Assembly: GCF_030271535.1 (NCBI RefSeq)
Contig: NZ_JASCXJ010000017.1
Coordinates: 62,001-126,000 of the forward strand
Source of the DNA: Nocardiopsis sp. ATB16-24
Lineage (GTDB): Bacteria; Actinomycetota; Actinomycetes; Streptosporangiales; Streptosporangiaceae
Reading direction: 5' to 3'
DNA length: 64,000 nucleotides
In this document: positions 21,375 through 29,354 of the stretch, in pieces
Layout of the letters: the number at the start of each line of letters is the position of its first letter
Position numbering within the stretch: position 1 is the first letter of the stretch
Position numbers and translations under genes: made by a program
Notes under the pieces: generated by a model
The model's database searches: none
Told to the model about the DNA's origin: nothing
What the model saw: only the letters and a program-made list of their open reading frames with translations

Positions 21375-22685
21375 TCAGAACAGGGTGCGGACCGCGTCCA
21401 CGATCCGATGGTCGGAGTCGAGCACCGGGATCAGCGGCCACTTGTCGAACACCGTGCACGGGTGGGACAGCCCCAGTTCGACCACGTCCCCGACCCTGGG
21501 CGCGGTGTCACCGGTGTCGGTGAACTCGAGGAAACCGTGGTGGTCGTTGAGTTCGACGACGCGTGTCCCGTGGTCCAGCGGTGTCCTGGCGTCCCCCCGC
21601 AACAGAGCCCGGGGGACGGGGAGGTCGATGTCGAACGACACGTCGCGCTTACCGACTCCCAGGAGCGCCCGCCCCGGCTCGGGACACGAGAGCACGCGCG
21701 CGTAGCAACTGAGGGCGGGGCGCAGGGGATCGGGATCGGCGGAGGAACGCAGGGGCGAGGTGCGTTCCATGAACAGGTCGTCGTGGGTGAGGTAGCAGCC
21801 CGACCGGACGATCCTCCGTACCGGGCGTGACAGTTGCGACGGTGCCGACAGGGCATCGGCCACCAGGTCCGGGTAACTGCTGCCACCCGCGGTGACGATC
21901 ACCTCCGAGGCTTCGGAGAACAGCCCCTCGGCGTCGGCGCGCCGCGCGAAGTCGAAGAGGCGGTCGAGCCAGTCACGGACCCGGGCGGGCGAGTCGTCGT
22001 CCCTGCGTTGGGGGAAGACCCCCTCGAAGGCCTCGACTCCGACCAGGGTGAGGTGCGTGGCGGCGGCCACCGCCCTGGCCAGGGAGAGGGCCCCGTCCAC
22101 GTCGCGGACACCGGTGCGCCTGCCCTCGACCCCCAGCTCCATCAGGACCGGCAGGGGCCGTTCCGCGCCGGCCAGGGCGGATTCCATGATCCGCGCTCCG
22201 GCCTGGGAGTCCACCAGGCACAGGACCTGGAACGACGGGTCGGACAGGGCGTCGCGGATCCAGGCGAGCTGGCCCTCCTCCACGACCTCGTTGGCGATCA
22301 GGACGCGCTGGACGCCGAAGGAGCGCATCGTACGAGCCTGTGCGACGGTGGCCGCGGTCAAACCCCACGCTCCGTGTTCCAACTGCGCCGACCACAGGTG
22401 CGGCGACATGGTGGTCTTGGCGTGGGGTGCCAGGTCGAGCCGTCGCTCCGCGCACCAGCGGGCGAATCGGTGCAGATTGTGCCGCAGGGCGGACTCGTCC
22501 AAGGTGACGGCGGGCAGCCACAGATCGCGCAGGCGCAGACCTGCGGAACGGACCTCCGAGGCCGTGACGGGGCTGTGCGGAAGGGAGCGGGCCTCGACCG
22601 GAGTGGCGTCCAGTGCGGCCAGCGCGGCGGAGGGCAGTCTCGCCCCCGCGATCGAAGACGCGGTGTGCGCATCGGTGTCGGTCAC
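21375..22685 (-). CDS. PLP-dependent D-Ser/D-Thr dehydratase-like (amino acid deaminase)
   Basis: The 436-aa protein has an alanine-racemase-type fold-III N-terminal barrel, with the PLP lysine in LDLAPHAKTTMSPHLW. VIVTAGGSSYPD is a phosphate-binding segment. The C-terminal domain ends with LGLSHPCTVFDKW, whose His and Cys are the zinc ligands of the D-serine dehydratase (DSD1) family. It probably deaminates a D-amino acid or a derivative. It overlaps the upstream amidohydrolase gene by 4 nt (ATGA) and is followed by RidA, a coherent D-amino-acid catabolic set. Confidence 0.85.
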   Translation of the reverse strand: MTDTDAHTASSIAGARLPSAALAALDATPVEARSLPHSPVTASEVRSAGLRLRDLWLPAVTLDESALRHNLHRFARWCAERRLDLAPHAKTTMSPHLWSAQLEHGAWGLTAATVAQARTMRSFGVQRVLIANEVVEEGQLAWIRDALSDPSFQVLCLVDSQAGARIMESALAGAERPLPVLMELGVEGRRTGVRDVDGALSLARAVAAATHLTLVGVEAFEGVFPQRRDDDSPARVRDWLDRLFDFARRADAEGLFSEASEVIVTAGGSSYPDLVADALSAPSQLSRPVRRIVRSGCYLTHDDLFMERTSPLRSSADPDPLRPALSCYARVLSCPEPGRALLGVGKRDVSFDIDLPVPRALLRGDARTPLDHGTRVVELNDHHGFLEFTDTGDTAPRVGDVVELGLSHPCTVFDKWPLIPVLDSDHRIVDAVRTLF

Positions 22686-23980
22686 TGTGCTGTCCCCTGC
22701 TGTTCCGGGCCCGCCACCGCTTCGGGGCGGGGGAAGTGTTCGTCGAAATCCTCAGCGCGGTCCAGGTACCGGACGGAGGTCCGCACCCGTTCGCGGCGGT
22801 CGTCCTCGGCACACCGTTGGGCTTGGCTGAGCGGCACCCACGCGGGCGGAGGCTCGGCGGCGCGCGGCGAGAGCAGTCGACCGGCGGCGTAGGTGGCGAT
22901 GTTGCCGAGGCGCATCGGTGCCTCGCGCACGCCTCCGTGTACGTCGACGGTGGGAAACCTGCCTTCTTCCACGGAGAACACGGCGATGTCGGCGGTGGCT
23001 CCGACCTCCAGGGTTCCGGCGGCCAGTCCGAGCGCACGCGCGGGACGCACGGTGGCCGCCGCCACCGTCTCGGGCAGTCCCATTCCGGCGGCCAGTGCCT
23101 TGCCCATGACGGTCGGTAGGTCGAAGGCGGGGCCGTAGACGGAGCGGATGTGCAGGTCGGTGGAGACGATGGGATCGATACCGGCGGCCAGTTCCGCCTC
23201 GAACACGTCGAAGTCGAACGCGCCCGACCCGTGGCCCAGATCGAAGACGACTCCACGGTCACGCAGACGTGACAGGGCGTCCGTGGGACGTCCGTCCGCC
23301 ACCAGGTCGGTGGCGACCCCCGTGGCGCAGTGGGTGAGGATGTCCCCCTCCTCAAGGTACGGGGCGACGTCGGGGAGCCCGGGCGGGCCGTAGCCGATGT
23401 GCACCATGAGCGGTCTTTCGATGCGTCGCGCCAGTTCGGCCGCTCGGCGGAGCGGTTCCAGGCCGTGTGCCCCCACCGTGTGGCGGTCGATCCTCGCCTT
23501 GACCCCCCTGACCAGGTCCCCCTGCCGGGCCGTCACGGCGACGGCGGTGTCCACGTCGAGGTTGTCCAGTACGTGGTGCTCACCGGTGCGTCCGACCAGA
23601 CCGAGTCCGGAGACGTTGATCAGCGCGTGGACGCGGAACGGGACGGGATCGACGACGAAGCGCCTGAACCCCTCCAGCGCGTAGGCTCCGGTGGATCCGG
23701 CGTCGACCCAGGTCGTCACACCGGTACGCCAGGCCAGGGGCTCGGGGTCCAGGCCCCAGTAGGTGGCGCCGTGCCACACGTGCGTGTGCATGTCCACGAG
23801 CCCCGGCAGCACCAGGTGCCCGGAAACGTCCACGGTCTGGGACGCGCGGGACCTGGGCAGGGCGGTCTCGACGGCGGCGATCCGTCCCGCGTGCACGGCG
23901 ACGTCGGCGGTTCCGTCCCGTCCCGAGGCGGGGTCGATGACGCGGCCGCCGTGGAGCAGCAGGTCCCACATCCCGACCAC
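22682..23980 (-). CDS. Amidohydrolase / N-acyl-D-amino acid deacetylase-like metalloenzyme
   Basis: The 432-aa amidohydrolase-superfamily protein starts MWDLLLHGGRVIDPASG. Metal-binding motifs are all present: DMHTHVWHG, a carboxylatable Lys in VRGVKARID, LMVHIG, THCATG and IVSTDLH. These indicate the amidohydrolase/deacetylase group (Atu3266 type), often annotated as dihydroorotase-like. As the promoter-proximal gene of the operon it likely releases a free amino acid from an N-acyl or cyclic precursor for the following PLP deaminase and RidA. The substrate is inference. Confidence 0.85.
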   Translation of the reverse strand: MVGMWDLLLHGGRVIDPASGRDGTADVAVHAGRIAAVETALPRSRASQTVDVSGHLVLPGLVDMHTHVWHGATYWGLDPEPLAWRTGVTTWVDAGSTGAYALEGFRRFVVDPVPFRVHALINVSGLGLVGRTGEHHVLDNLDVDTAVAVTARQGDLVRGVKARIDRHTVGAHGLEPLRRAAELARRIERPLMVHIGYGPPGLPDVAPYLEEGDILTHCATGVATDLVADGRPTDALSRLRDRGVVFDLGHGSGAFDFDVFEAELAAGIDPIVSTDLHIRSVYGPAFDLPTVMGKALAAGMGLPETVAAATVRPARALGLAAGTLEVGATADIAVFSVEEGRFPTVDVHGGVREAPMRLGNIATYAAGRLLSPRAAEPPPAWVPLSQAQRCAEDDRRERVRTSVRYLDRAEDFDEHFPRPEAVAGPEQQGTAQ

Positions 23981-23990
23981 CTCCTCTTTT

Positions 23991-24016
23991 GTTGCATTAT
24001 GCGCAACAGTGTTGCT
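23991..24016. promoter_or_regulatory. Probable IclR-family operator in a divergent promoter
   Basis: TGTTGC-N7-GCAACA (23991-24009) forms a clean inverted repeat, followed at once by a third TGTTGC half-site (24011-24016). It lies between the divergent amidohydrolase (-) and PfkB kinase (+) genes and 1.1 kb from the iclR-type gene in the latter operon, which makes that regulator the likely ligand. Confidence 0.65.
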
Positions 24017-24105
24017 TATATTTCACCAGCTTGAATAGCATTCCGTGGTGTCGCAGGTCAACACCCCGCGTGAGGCGGGTGACCACCAACCACCGGGAGG
24101 TCGTG

Positions 24106-25113
24106 GTGAGCATGCCGCAGGGGACCGTGATCCAGGAGGAGGCGTCCAGGACGCGTTCCGACGCAGGCCCCGGGCGGCATGACGTCGTGTGCGTGGGCGA
24201 GACGATGGCGCTGCTGGTCTTCGAAGACCACGCTCCGGGTTCTCCTCCCCGGTTCCGTTCCGAGATCGGCGGAGCCGAGTCCAACGTCGCCGTGCATCTG
24301 GCGCGGGCGGGGCGTTCCCCCGTCTGGCTCAGCGCTCTGGGAGACGACCCCTTCGGTCACTGGATCCGCGAGAGGCTCGGTGCCGAGGGCGTGCACTGCG
24401 TCGCGCGCACCGACCGCGACCGCCCCACCGGGCTGTACATGAAGGAACCCGGCCCGCGGGGAACCCGGGTGCGCTACTGGCGCCGGGGCTCGGCCGCCTC
24501 CACCCTGAGCCGGGACGACGCCGCCCAGGTACGGCGACTGCTCCCCCGCCTCGTCCACACGTCGGGGATCACCGCGGCGCTGTCCGACTCCACCGCCGAG
24601 CTGGTCGACGAACTACTGCGGTCCCCTTCCCGGTCGATGCTGCGCAGCTTCGACGTGAACTACCGGCCCGCCCTGCACGGCGACCACAACGCCGGTCGGC
24701 TGCTGGAGCTCGCGCGCGGCGCCGACATCGTCTTCTGCGGTCTCGACGAGGGCCAGGCCCTGTGGGGGGTCCACGGACTGGAGGAGTTGGCGGCCCTGCT
24801 CCACGGCCCTGAACTGATCGTCATCAAGCAGGGCGCGGAGGGGGCCACCGCCGTTCGCGGTGGTGAGTCCTGGTTCGCACCCGCTCCACAGGTGGAGGTC
24901 GTCGAGCCGGTCGGTGCCGGAGACGCCTTCGCGGCGGGCTTTCTGGACCGGCTGCTGGACGGCGCTCCGATGTCCGCTTGTCTGGCCGAGGGTGCCCGCC
25001 TGGCGGGGACCGTGCTGGGCGTCCACGGTGACATCCCACCACGAAGGGGCCCCGTGCGGGTCGCCTGCGAGACTGGCGCCGCCCTCGCCCAGGGCCCCGC
25101 CCATGACGAGTAA
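24106..25113 (+). CDS. PfkB-family carbohydrate kinase (KDG kinase-like)
   Basis: A 335-aa ribokinase-fold kinase. GGAESNVAVHLARAG near the N-terminus and GAGDAFAAGFLDRLLDG near the C-terminus are the two PfkB signatures, with the catalytic Asp in GAGDAF. GETMALLVFED resembles 2-keto-3-deoxygluconate kinases. The frame is open from 23989, but a GGGAGG site at 24095-24100 points to GTG 24106; ATG 24112 is close behind. It is followed by the IclR gene after 14 nt. Phosphorylation of a keto-acid product of the divergent deaminase pathway is a plausible role. Confidence 0.85.
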   Translation: MSMPQGTVIQEEASRTRSDAGPGRHDVVCVGETMALLVFEDHAPGSPPRFRSEIGGAESNVAVHLARAGRSPVWLSALGDDPFGHWIRERLGAEGVHCVARTDRDRPTGLYMKEPGPRGTRVRYWRRGSAASTLSRDDAAQVRRLLPRLVHTSGITAALSDSTAELVDELLRSPSRSMLRSFDVNYRPALHGDHNAGRLLELARGADIVFCGLDEGQALWGVHGLEELAALLHGPELIVIKQGAEGATAVRGGESWFAPAPQVEVVEPVGAGDAFAAGFLDRLLDGAPMSACLAEGARLAGTVLGVHGDIPPRRGPVRVACETGAALAQGPAHDE

Positions 25114-25127
25114 GGGGAGGACCATCG

Positions 25128-25874
25128 GTGTCCAGCAGTGTCGAACGCGCGATGCGGATCCTTGTGGAACTGGCCGAAGGCCCCGCCACCATCAGTGAAC
25201 TCGCCCGTCGTCTCGACGTACATCGCGCGACCTCACTGCGCCTGCTGCGCACCTTGGAGGAACAACGCTTCGTGCGCCGTACCGACGACGGCGGCTACCA
25301 GTTGGGGCCGCGTATGGCCACACTCGCCGCAGCCGCGTTGGAGGGCCTCGACATCCGCGGCCTGGCGTCCCGCCACCTCAGGGACCTGGGAGCCTCCTGT
25401 GGTCAGACCGTCCACCTGGGAGCGCTGGAGGGCGATCGTGTGGTGTACCTGGACAAGGTGGAGTCACGTCACGCCGTGCGCATGTACTCCCACATCGGTG
25501 CTGTGGCACCACTGCACGCCACGGGCATCGGCAAGGCGATCCTGGCCCACATGCCCGCACGGGAGCGTGAAGACCTGCTCGGTGATCTCCCGCTCCCCCG
25601 CTACACCCCCAACACCAGGACGGAGCGGGCCCTGCTCGACGAGGATCTCGACCGTGCCGCGGAGCGGGGGTGGGCCCTGGACGACTTCGAGCACGAGGAG
25701 TTCATCCACTGCGTGGCCGCACCGGTCCGGAACGCCCCGGGACGGGTGGTCGCGGCGATATCGATCTCCGCTCCGAGCATGGTCCTGGACAGGCCCGGCC
25801 TGCTCGCCCTCACCGGAGACCTCACCAGAACAGCGGACGACATCAGCGAGGAATTGGGTTGGAGCCGAAGATGA
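25128..25874 (+). CDS. IclR-family transcriptional regulator
   Basis: A 248-aa regulator. The N-terminal winged HTH reads ISELARRLDVHRATSLRLLRTLEEQRFVRR. The C-terminal IclR effector domain contains LHATGIGKAILAHMP and RGWALDDFEHEEFIHCVAAPV. GTG 25128 follows GGGGAGG. It is predicted to control the divergent amidohydrolase and kinase operons through the TGTTGC repeats at 23991-24016 and probably to sense an intermediate of that pathway. Confidence 0.93.
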   Translation: MSSSVERAMRILVELAEGPATISELARRLDVHRATSLRLLRTLEEQRFVRRTDDGGYQLGPRMATLAAAALEGLDIRGLASRHLRDLGASCGQTVHLGALEGDRVVYLDKVESRHAVRMYSHIGAVAPLHATGIGKAILAHMPAREREDLLGDLPLPRYTPNTRTERALLDEDLDRAAERGWALDDFEHEEFIHCVAAPVRNAPGRVVAAISISAPSMVLDRPGLLALTGDLTRTADDISEELGWSRR

Positions 25875-26014
25875 GCACTGTGCACGCCGGTACGCGCATG
25901 GAGGGTGAGGTCCCCGAGTACCTCGGTGCGGACGCCTTCGGTGTGGGTGTCGGAAGTTCCCTCTCCTCCGGCGGAGCCTTGGAGGAACTCGTGTCCGCCC
26001 CGTCCCGGGGGTGA
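25871..26014 (+). CDS. Small 47-aa ORF coupled to the iclR gene, unknown
   Basis: ATG 25871 overlaps the regulator stop (ATGA), and the frame MSTVHAGTRMEGEVPEYLGAD... runs to TGA 26014. Coupling and mostly G/C third positions favour translation, but several GGT codons and no recognisable motif leave doubt. It could be a remnant of a longer gene. Confidence 0.35.
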   Translation: MSTVHAGTRMEGEVPEYLGADAFGVGVGSSLSSGGALEELVSAPSRG

Positions 26015-26370
26015 CCGGGCCGTGGACGCTTCCGTGTGAGGTGGACAGGTGGTCGGCACGATGGCACGGCCGCGCACACCACATCGGAGCGAGCGCCCGC
26101 CGTGGCCTTCCGTGCGCTTCACGCCGTCGTGTTGGGGCCGGGTCGTCGTTCTTCTCCGCCCCGTCTTCTTCCCCGTCTTCGAGGGTCATGGCGGCGGCCG
26201 GCCCGGACCGAAACGTGCGTGTGAGATCCGGGACGGGGTTTTCGTACCCGAAGCATTCCATGAGCGAGGGAGAGTGGGTTCCCGGGGTTTTTCCGGACCA
26301 GGTCCCCGTACTCAGGGAAGGGTTTTTCCAAGGTCCCTCCTGCGGGGGCAGGGCAGGGGGAGAGATCCGG
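26015..26370. other. Gap without a recognised gene
   Basis: These 356 nt lie between the small iclR-coupled ORF and the convergent membrane-protein gene. I see no motif-bearing frame, clear hairpin or repeat; the open frames on both strands lack family features. Confidence 0.4.
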
Positions 26371-26793
26371 TCAGGAGATCAGAAGACCTGTTCCGAGGGT
26401 GAGGACGCCGAGGGCGAGAAGTGCGGCTCCCGCCCATATCAGGAGGACGAAACGATTCGGACGGGTGGCCTCGCCGCCCATGGCGGAGAAGAAGAAACCC
26501 GCGGGGATCAGAATCGCCGAACCGGGTACGGCCAGCCGGGCGAGCCAGCCGAGAGGACCGTCGAGGGAGGCGGCGTCGGCCAGGAGGAGGGTCACCAGGC
26601 TCAGGGTGACCAGGACGCCGGCATGGGCGTGTCCCGCACGGAAGAAGGACTTCTGGAAGGGCGTGAAGGAACCGCCGCCGCTTGCCACGCGCAGGAGGAA
26701 GAAACCTCCGAACTCGATGGTGACGATGGTGATCAGGACTACTCCGGAAACGATTCTACTGAGGTCGCTCAGGGCAAGTTCCTGCATTTCCAC
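26371..26793 (-). CDS. Small four-TM membrane protein with an HAHAG motif
   Basis: The 140-aa protein is mostly hydrophobic with four likely membrane segments (about 10-33, 55-75, 85-105 and 115-138). FFRAGHAHAGVLVTLSLV in segment 2 holds two histidines one residue apart, reminiscent of metal- or haem-binding small membrane proteins, but no family can be named. It lies 80 nt downstream of the PadR gene on the same strand, so it is a candidate PadR-controlled target. Confidence 0.7.
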   Translation of the reverse strand: MEMQELALSDLSRIVSGVVLITIVTIEFGGFFLLRVASGGGSFTPFQKSFFRAGHAHAGVLVTLSLVTLLLADAASLDGPLGWLARLAVPGSAILIPAGFFFSAMGGEATRPNRFVLLIWAGAALLALGVLTLGTGLLIS

Positions 26794-26873
26794 TCCAGTG
26801 GTGTATGAATTTTTTCATGGTCGTGTCAGGCCGTTCTCGTGCCCACGACCAGGCTCTGAGGGCCGTGTGGTCC

Positions 26874-27413
26874 TCAATCGGGTGAGTTCTCCTCCTCTCG
26901 TTTCTCCGTTTCCTCTCTGGCCCATTCGGCCCATTCGTGGATGGCCGTGGAGATACGGAATCCGAGTTCGGCGGAGAAATAGCCGAAGCCCCGTCCCGGT
27001 TCCTCGGCGAGGGCGTTCCTCAGTTCGGCGAGCCGCTCGGCCCGTCGTCGATAGTGCTCCCTCTCCCGCTCCAGCAGTCGCAGGGCCTGCTCCGGGGTGA
27101 GGAGGGACATCAGGAAGGAACGCAGCGCGATCTCGTTGCGCACGGTCCTGTTCGGCTCCACCTCCAGCAGCCAGCGTTCGAGTGCGGCACGGCCCTCCTC
27201 CGTGGCGGTGTAGTGCTTCGCTCCCCGGGGTCGATGCTCCTCGTCGACATCGACCAGGCCGGCCTCGACCATCTTCACCAGCTCCGGATAGATCTGGGAG
27301 TGGCCGGCCTTCCACACGTGGTCGATCGATCCACTGAAGGACTTCGCCAGGGTGTACCCGCTGGCCCCTCCCTCGGAGATCAGTAGTCCGAGCAGCGCCA
27401 TGCGCAGCGACAC
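26874..27413 (-). CDS. PadR-family transcriptional regulator
   Basis: A 179-aa protein. The N-terminal winged HTH reads MALLGLLISEGGASGYTLAKSF, then HSQIYPELVKMVEAGLVDVDEE and HYTATEEGRAALERWL, a classical PadR pattern. The C-terminal half (about 85-175) is helical and dimer-forming (RLLEREREHYRRRAERLAEL). Its promoter region carries a repeated TGACATGT motif, suggesting autorepression and control of the downstream membrane protein. Confidence 0.92.
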   Translation of the reverse strand: MSLRMALLGLLISEGGASGYTLAKSFSGSIDHVWKAGHSQIYPELVKMVEAGLVDVDEEHRPRGAKHYTATEEGRAALERWLLEVEPNRTVRNEIALRSFLMSLLTPEQALRLLEREREHYRRRAERLAELRNALAEEPGRGFGYFSAELGFRISTAIHEWAEWAREETEKREEENSPD

Positions 27414-27433
27414 TCCACCTCACCTCTCGACTC

Positions 27434-27483
27434 TGACATGTCAGTTTTGACATGAAAGCTAGCACATGTCAGAGCTGACATGT
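27434..27483. promoter_or_regulatory. Repeated TGACATGT operator upstream of padR
   Basis: Four copies of a TGACATG(T) half occur in 50 nt: the palindrome TGACATGTCA at 27434-27443, TGACATG at 27448-27454, the inverted ACATGTCA at 27464-27471 and TGACATGT at 27476-27483. ATGT/ACAT dyads are typical of PadR sites. The cluster begins 20 nt before the padR start. Confidence 0.75.
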
Positions 27484-27666
27484 GAGCATCCGCTCGTGGA
27501 CCTTCGAGGCGGGGGCGAAGTCGCGGGTGGTCCGGTCACGGGTGGGCAGGGCCGTTCTTCCGTTCCCTTCGGGTTCCCCCTCGGGCGTCCCGTTCTTCGT
27601 CGAAGCTCCATCGTGACAATGTGGTCGCGAGCTGTCAGAACCCCTTGCCACAGGCTATTTCTCACC

Positions 27667-27678
27667 GACCGTTCGGTC
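27667..27678. promoter_or_regulatory. TetR-type operator upstream of the MHS transporter
   Basis: The 475-nt gap 27414-27888 contains, besides the PadR sites, GACCG-TT-CGGTC inside ACCGACCGTTCGGTCAGG. This dyad closely resembles the one upstream of paaZ at 48319-48330 and typical TetR-family sites. It lies 211 nt before the transporter start, where a promoter could be. No gene is supported in the gap. Confidence 0.5.
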
Positions 27679-27888
27679 AGGACATAGCGCCCGAGCTGCG
27701 AAAAAAGAGGATCAAGTGTAGAAAGTGGAGTGCATCACATGGCATGGTGTGCGGAGGCTCGGTCGACGTTCCGAGACTCCCCTCCGCCATGTGCGGGCAC
27801 AGTGCGGTGGCCCCAACGACGTGGCCACCGCACCGGGCGCCTGTGAGCAGAACCCGACCTCGGTCGGCAGAGAACATACGGAGTATCC

Positions 27889-29265
27889 ATGGCAACTTCC
27901 GACCCCACGGCCACCGGGCCGGTCGGCGCTGACGAGAAGAAGGAGCGGCGACGCGTCCTGGCGGGCACCATGGTCGGGACCACCATCGAGTGGTACGACT
28001 TCTTCATCTACGCCCAGGCCGCGGGCCTGGTGCTCGCCCCCCTTTTCCTGGCGCCTCTGTCCGAGACCAACTCGGCCCTGGCCCAGGTGCTGTCCTTCGC
28101 CACCATCGGCATCTCCTTCCTCTTCCGCCCCCTCGGTGCGATCGTCGCCGGCAGCCTCGGGGACAAGATCGGCCGAAAGAAGATGCTCGTCGCGACCCTC
28201 ATCATGATGGGCGTCGCCACCTGCCTCATCGGCCTGCTGCCCACCTACGCCCAGATCGGAGTGGCGGCCCCCGTCCTCCTGATCCTCCTGCGCATCCTCC
28301 AAGGCATCTCCGCCGGTGGTGAGTGGGGAGGCGCCGCGCTGATGTCGGTCGAGCACGCGCCGGTCGACAAGCGCGGATTCTTCGGCTCCTACCCCCAGAT
28401 CGGCGTCCCCTGCGGCATGATCCTGGCGACCTTCGTCGTCTGGGTGCTCACCGCGACCATCGGCCAGGACGCCTTCCTGGAGTGGGGTTGGCGCATCCCC
28501 TTCCTGCTGTCCTTCTTGCTGATCATCATCGGCCACCTCATCCGCAAGTCGGTCGAGGAGTCCCCCGTCTTCAAGCTCATGCAGCAGCGCAAGGCCAGGT
28601 CCTCCGCCCCCCTGGGACAGCTGTTCCGCAAGAACAGCCGGGAGGTCGTCCTCTCCGCGATGATCTTCATCGCCAACAACGCGGCCGGATACCTCGTCAT
28701 CGCCTTCCTGGCCACCTACGCCTCCCGGCCGGTGGAGGAGTTCGGTCTGGGCATGGACCGCGGTCCCGTGCTCCTGGCGACCACGCTCGCCTCGTTCGGC
28801 TGGCTCATCTCCACCCTGTACGGCGGCATCCTCAGCGACAAGCTCGGCCGGGTGAGGACCTTCCAGCTCGGCTACGTGCTGCTGGCCGCCTGGGCCGTGC
28901 CGATGTGGTTCATGGTCGACACCGGGAACATCTACATGTACTTCCTCGGCGTCTTCGTCTTCACGCTGACGTTCGGGTTCAGCTACGGCCCCCAGTCGGC
29001 GCTGTACGCGGAGATGTTCCCCGCCGAGGTCCGCTACTCCGGTGTGTCCATCGGCTACGCCCTCGGCGCGATCTTCGGTGGTGCCTTCGCCGCCACGATC
29101 GCGGAGCTGCTGCTCACCGAGACCGGTGTCTCGTGGTCGATCGGTGTCTACATCGTGGTGGTCTCGGCGATCTCGTTCCTCGGTGTCTCCCTGGTGAAGG
29201 AGCCCATGGGCGTCGACCTGCACGTGGACGACGCCGAGCCGACCGAGCCGACCCCCGCGAAGTAG
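27889..29265 (+). CDS. MHS-family MFS metabolite:H+ symporter
   Basis: A 458-aa major facilitator of the metabolite:H+ symporter group (relatives of ProP, ShiA, KgtP). Diagnostic parts are GTTIEWYDFFIYAQAAG in TM1, RPLGAIVAGSLGDKIGRKK in loop 2-3, GGEWGGAALMSVEHAP and the second GGILSDKLGRVRTF loop. Twelve TM segments can be traced. The substrate is not readable and is probably an organic acid or osmolyte. ATG 27889 follows ACGGAG. It stands alone, with a TetR-type dyad upstream and a shared terminator downstream. Confidence 0.9.
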   Translation: MATSDPTATGPVGADEKKERRRVLAGTMVGTTIEWYDFFIYAQAAGLVLAPLFLAPLSETNSALAQVLSFATIGISFLFRPLGAIVAGSLGDKIGRKKMLVATLIMMGVATCLIGLLPTYAQIGVAAPVLLILLRILQGISAGGEWGGAALMSVEHAPVDKRGFFGSYPQIGVPCGMILATFVVWVLTATIGQDAFLEWGWRIPFLLSFLLIIIGHLIRKSVEESPVFKLMQQRKARSSAPLGQLFRKNSREVVLSAMIFIANNAAGYLVIAFLATYASRPVEEFGLGMDRGPVLLATTLASFGWLISTLYGGILSDKLGRVRTFQLGYVLLAAWAVPMWFMVDTGNIYMYFLGVFVFTLTFGFSYGPQSALYAEMFPAEVRYSGVSIGYALGAIFGGAFAATIAELLLTETGVSWSIGVYIVVVSAISFLGVSLVKEPMGVDLHVDDAEPTEPTPAK

Positions 29266-29280
29266 GACGCGCGCACAAGG

Positions 29281-29310
29281 GGCGACAGGTCGGTTCGTCG
29301 ACCTGTCGCC
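29281..29310. terminator. Bidirectional terminator, transporter vs ThDP enzyme
   Basis: A 12-bp perfect stem GGCGACAGGTCG / CGACCTGTCGCC with a 6-nt loop lies between two convergent genes. Confidence 0.75.
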
Positions 29311-29354
29311 TCGTCTCCTCGTCGACGGTACCGGCCCTCACCCGGCCGGTGCCG

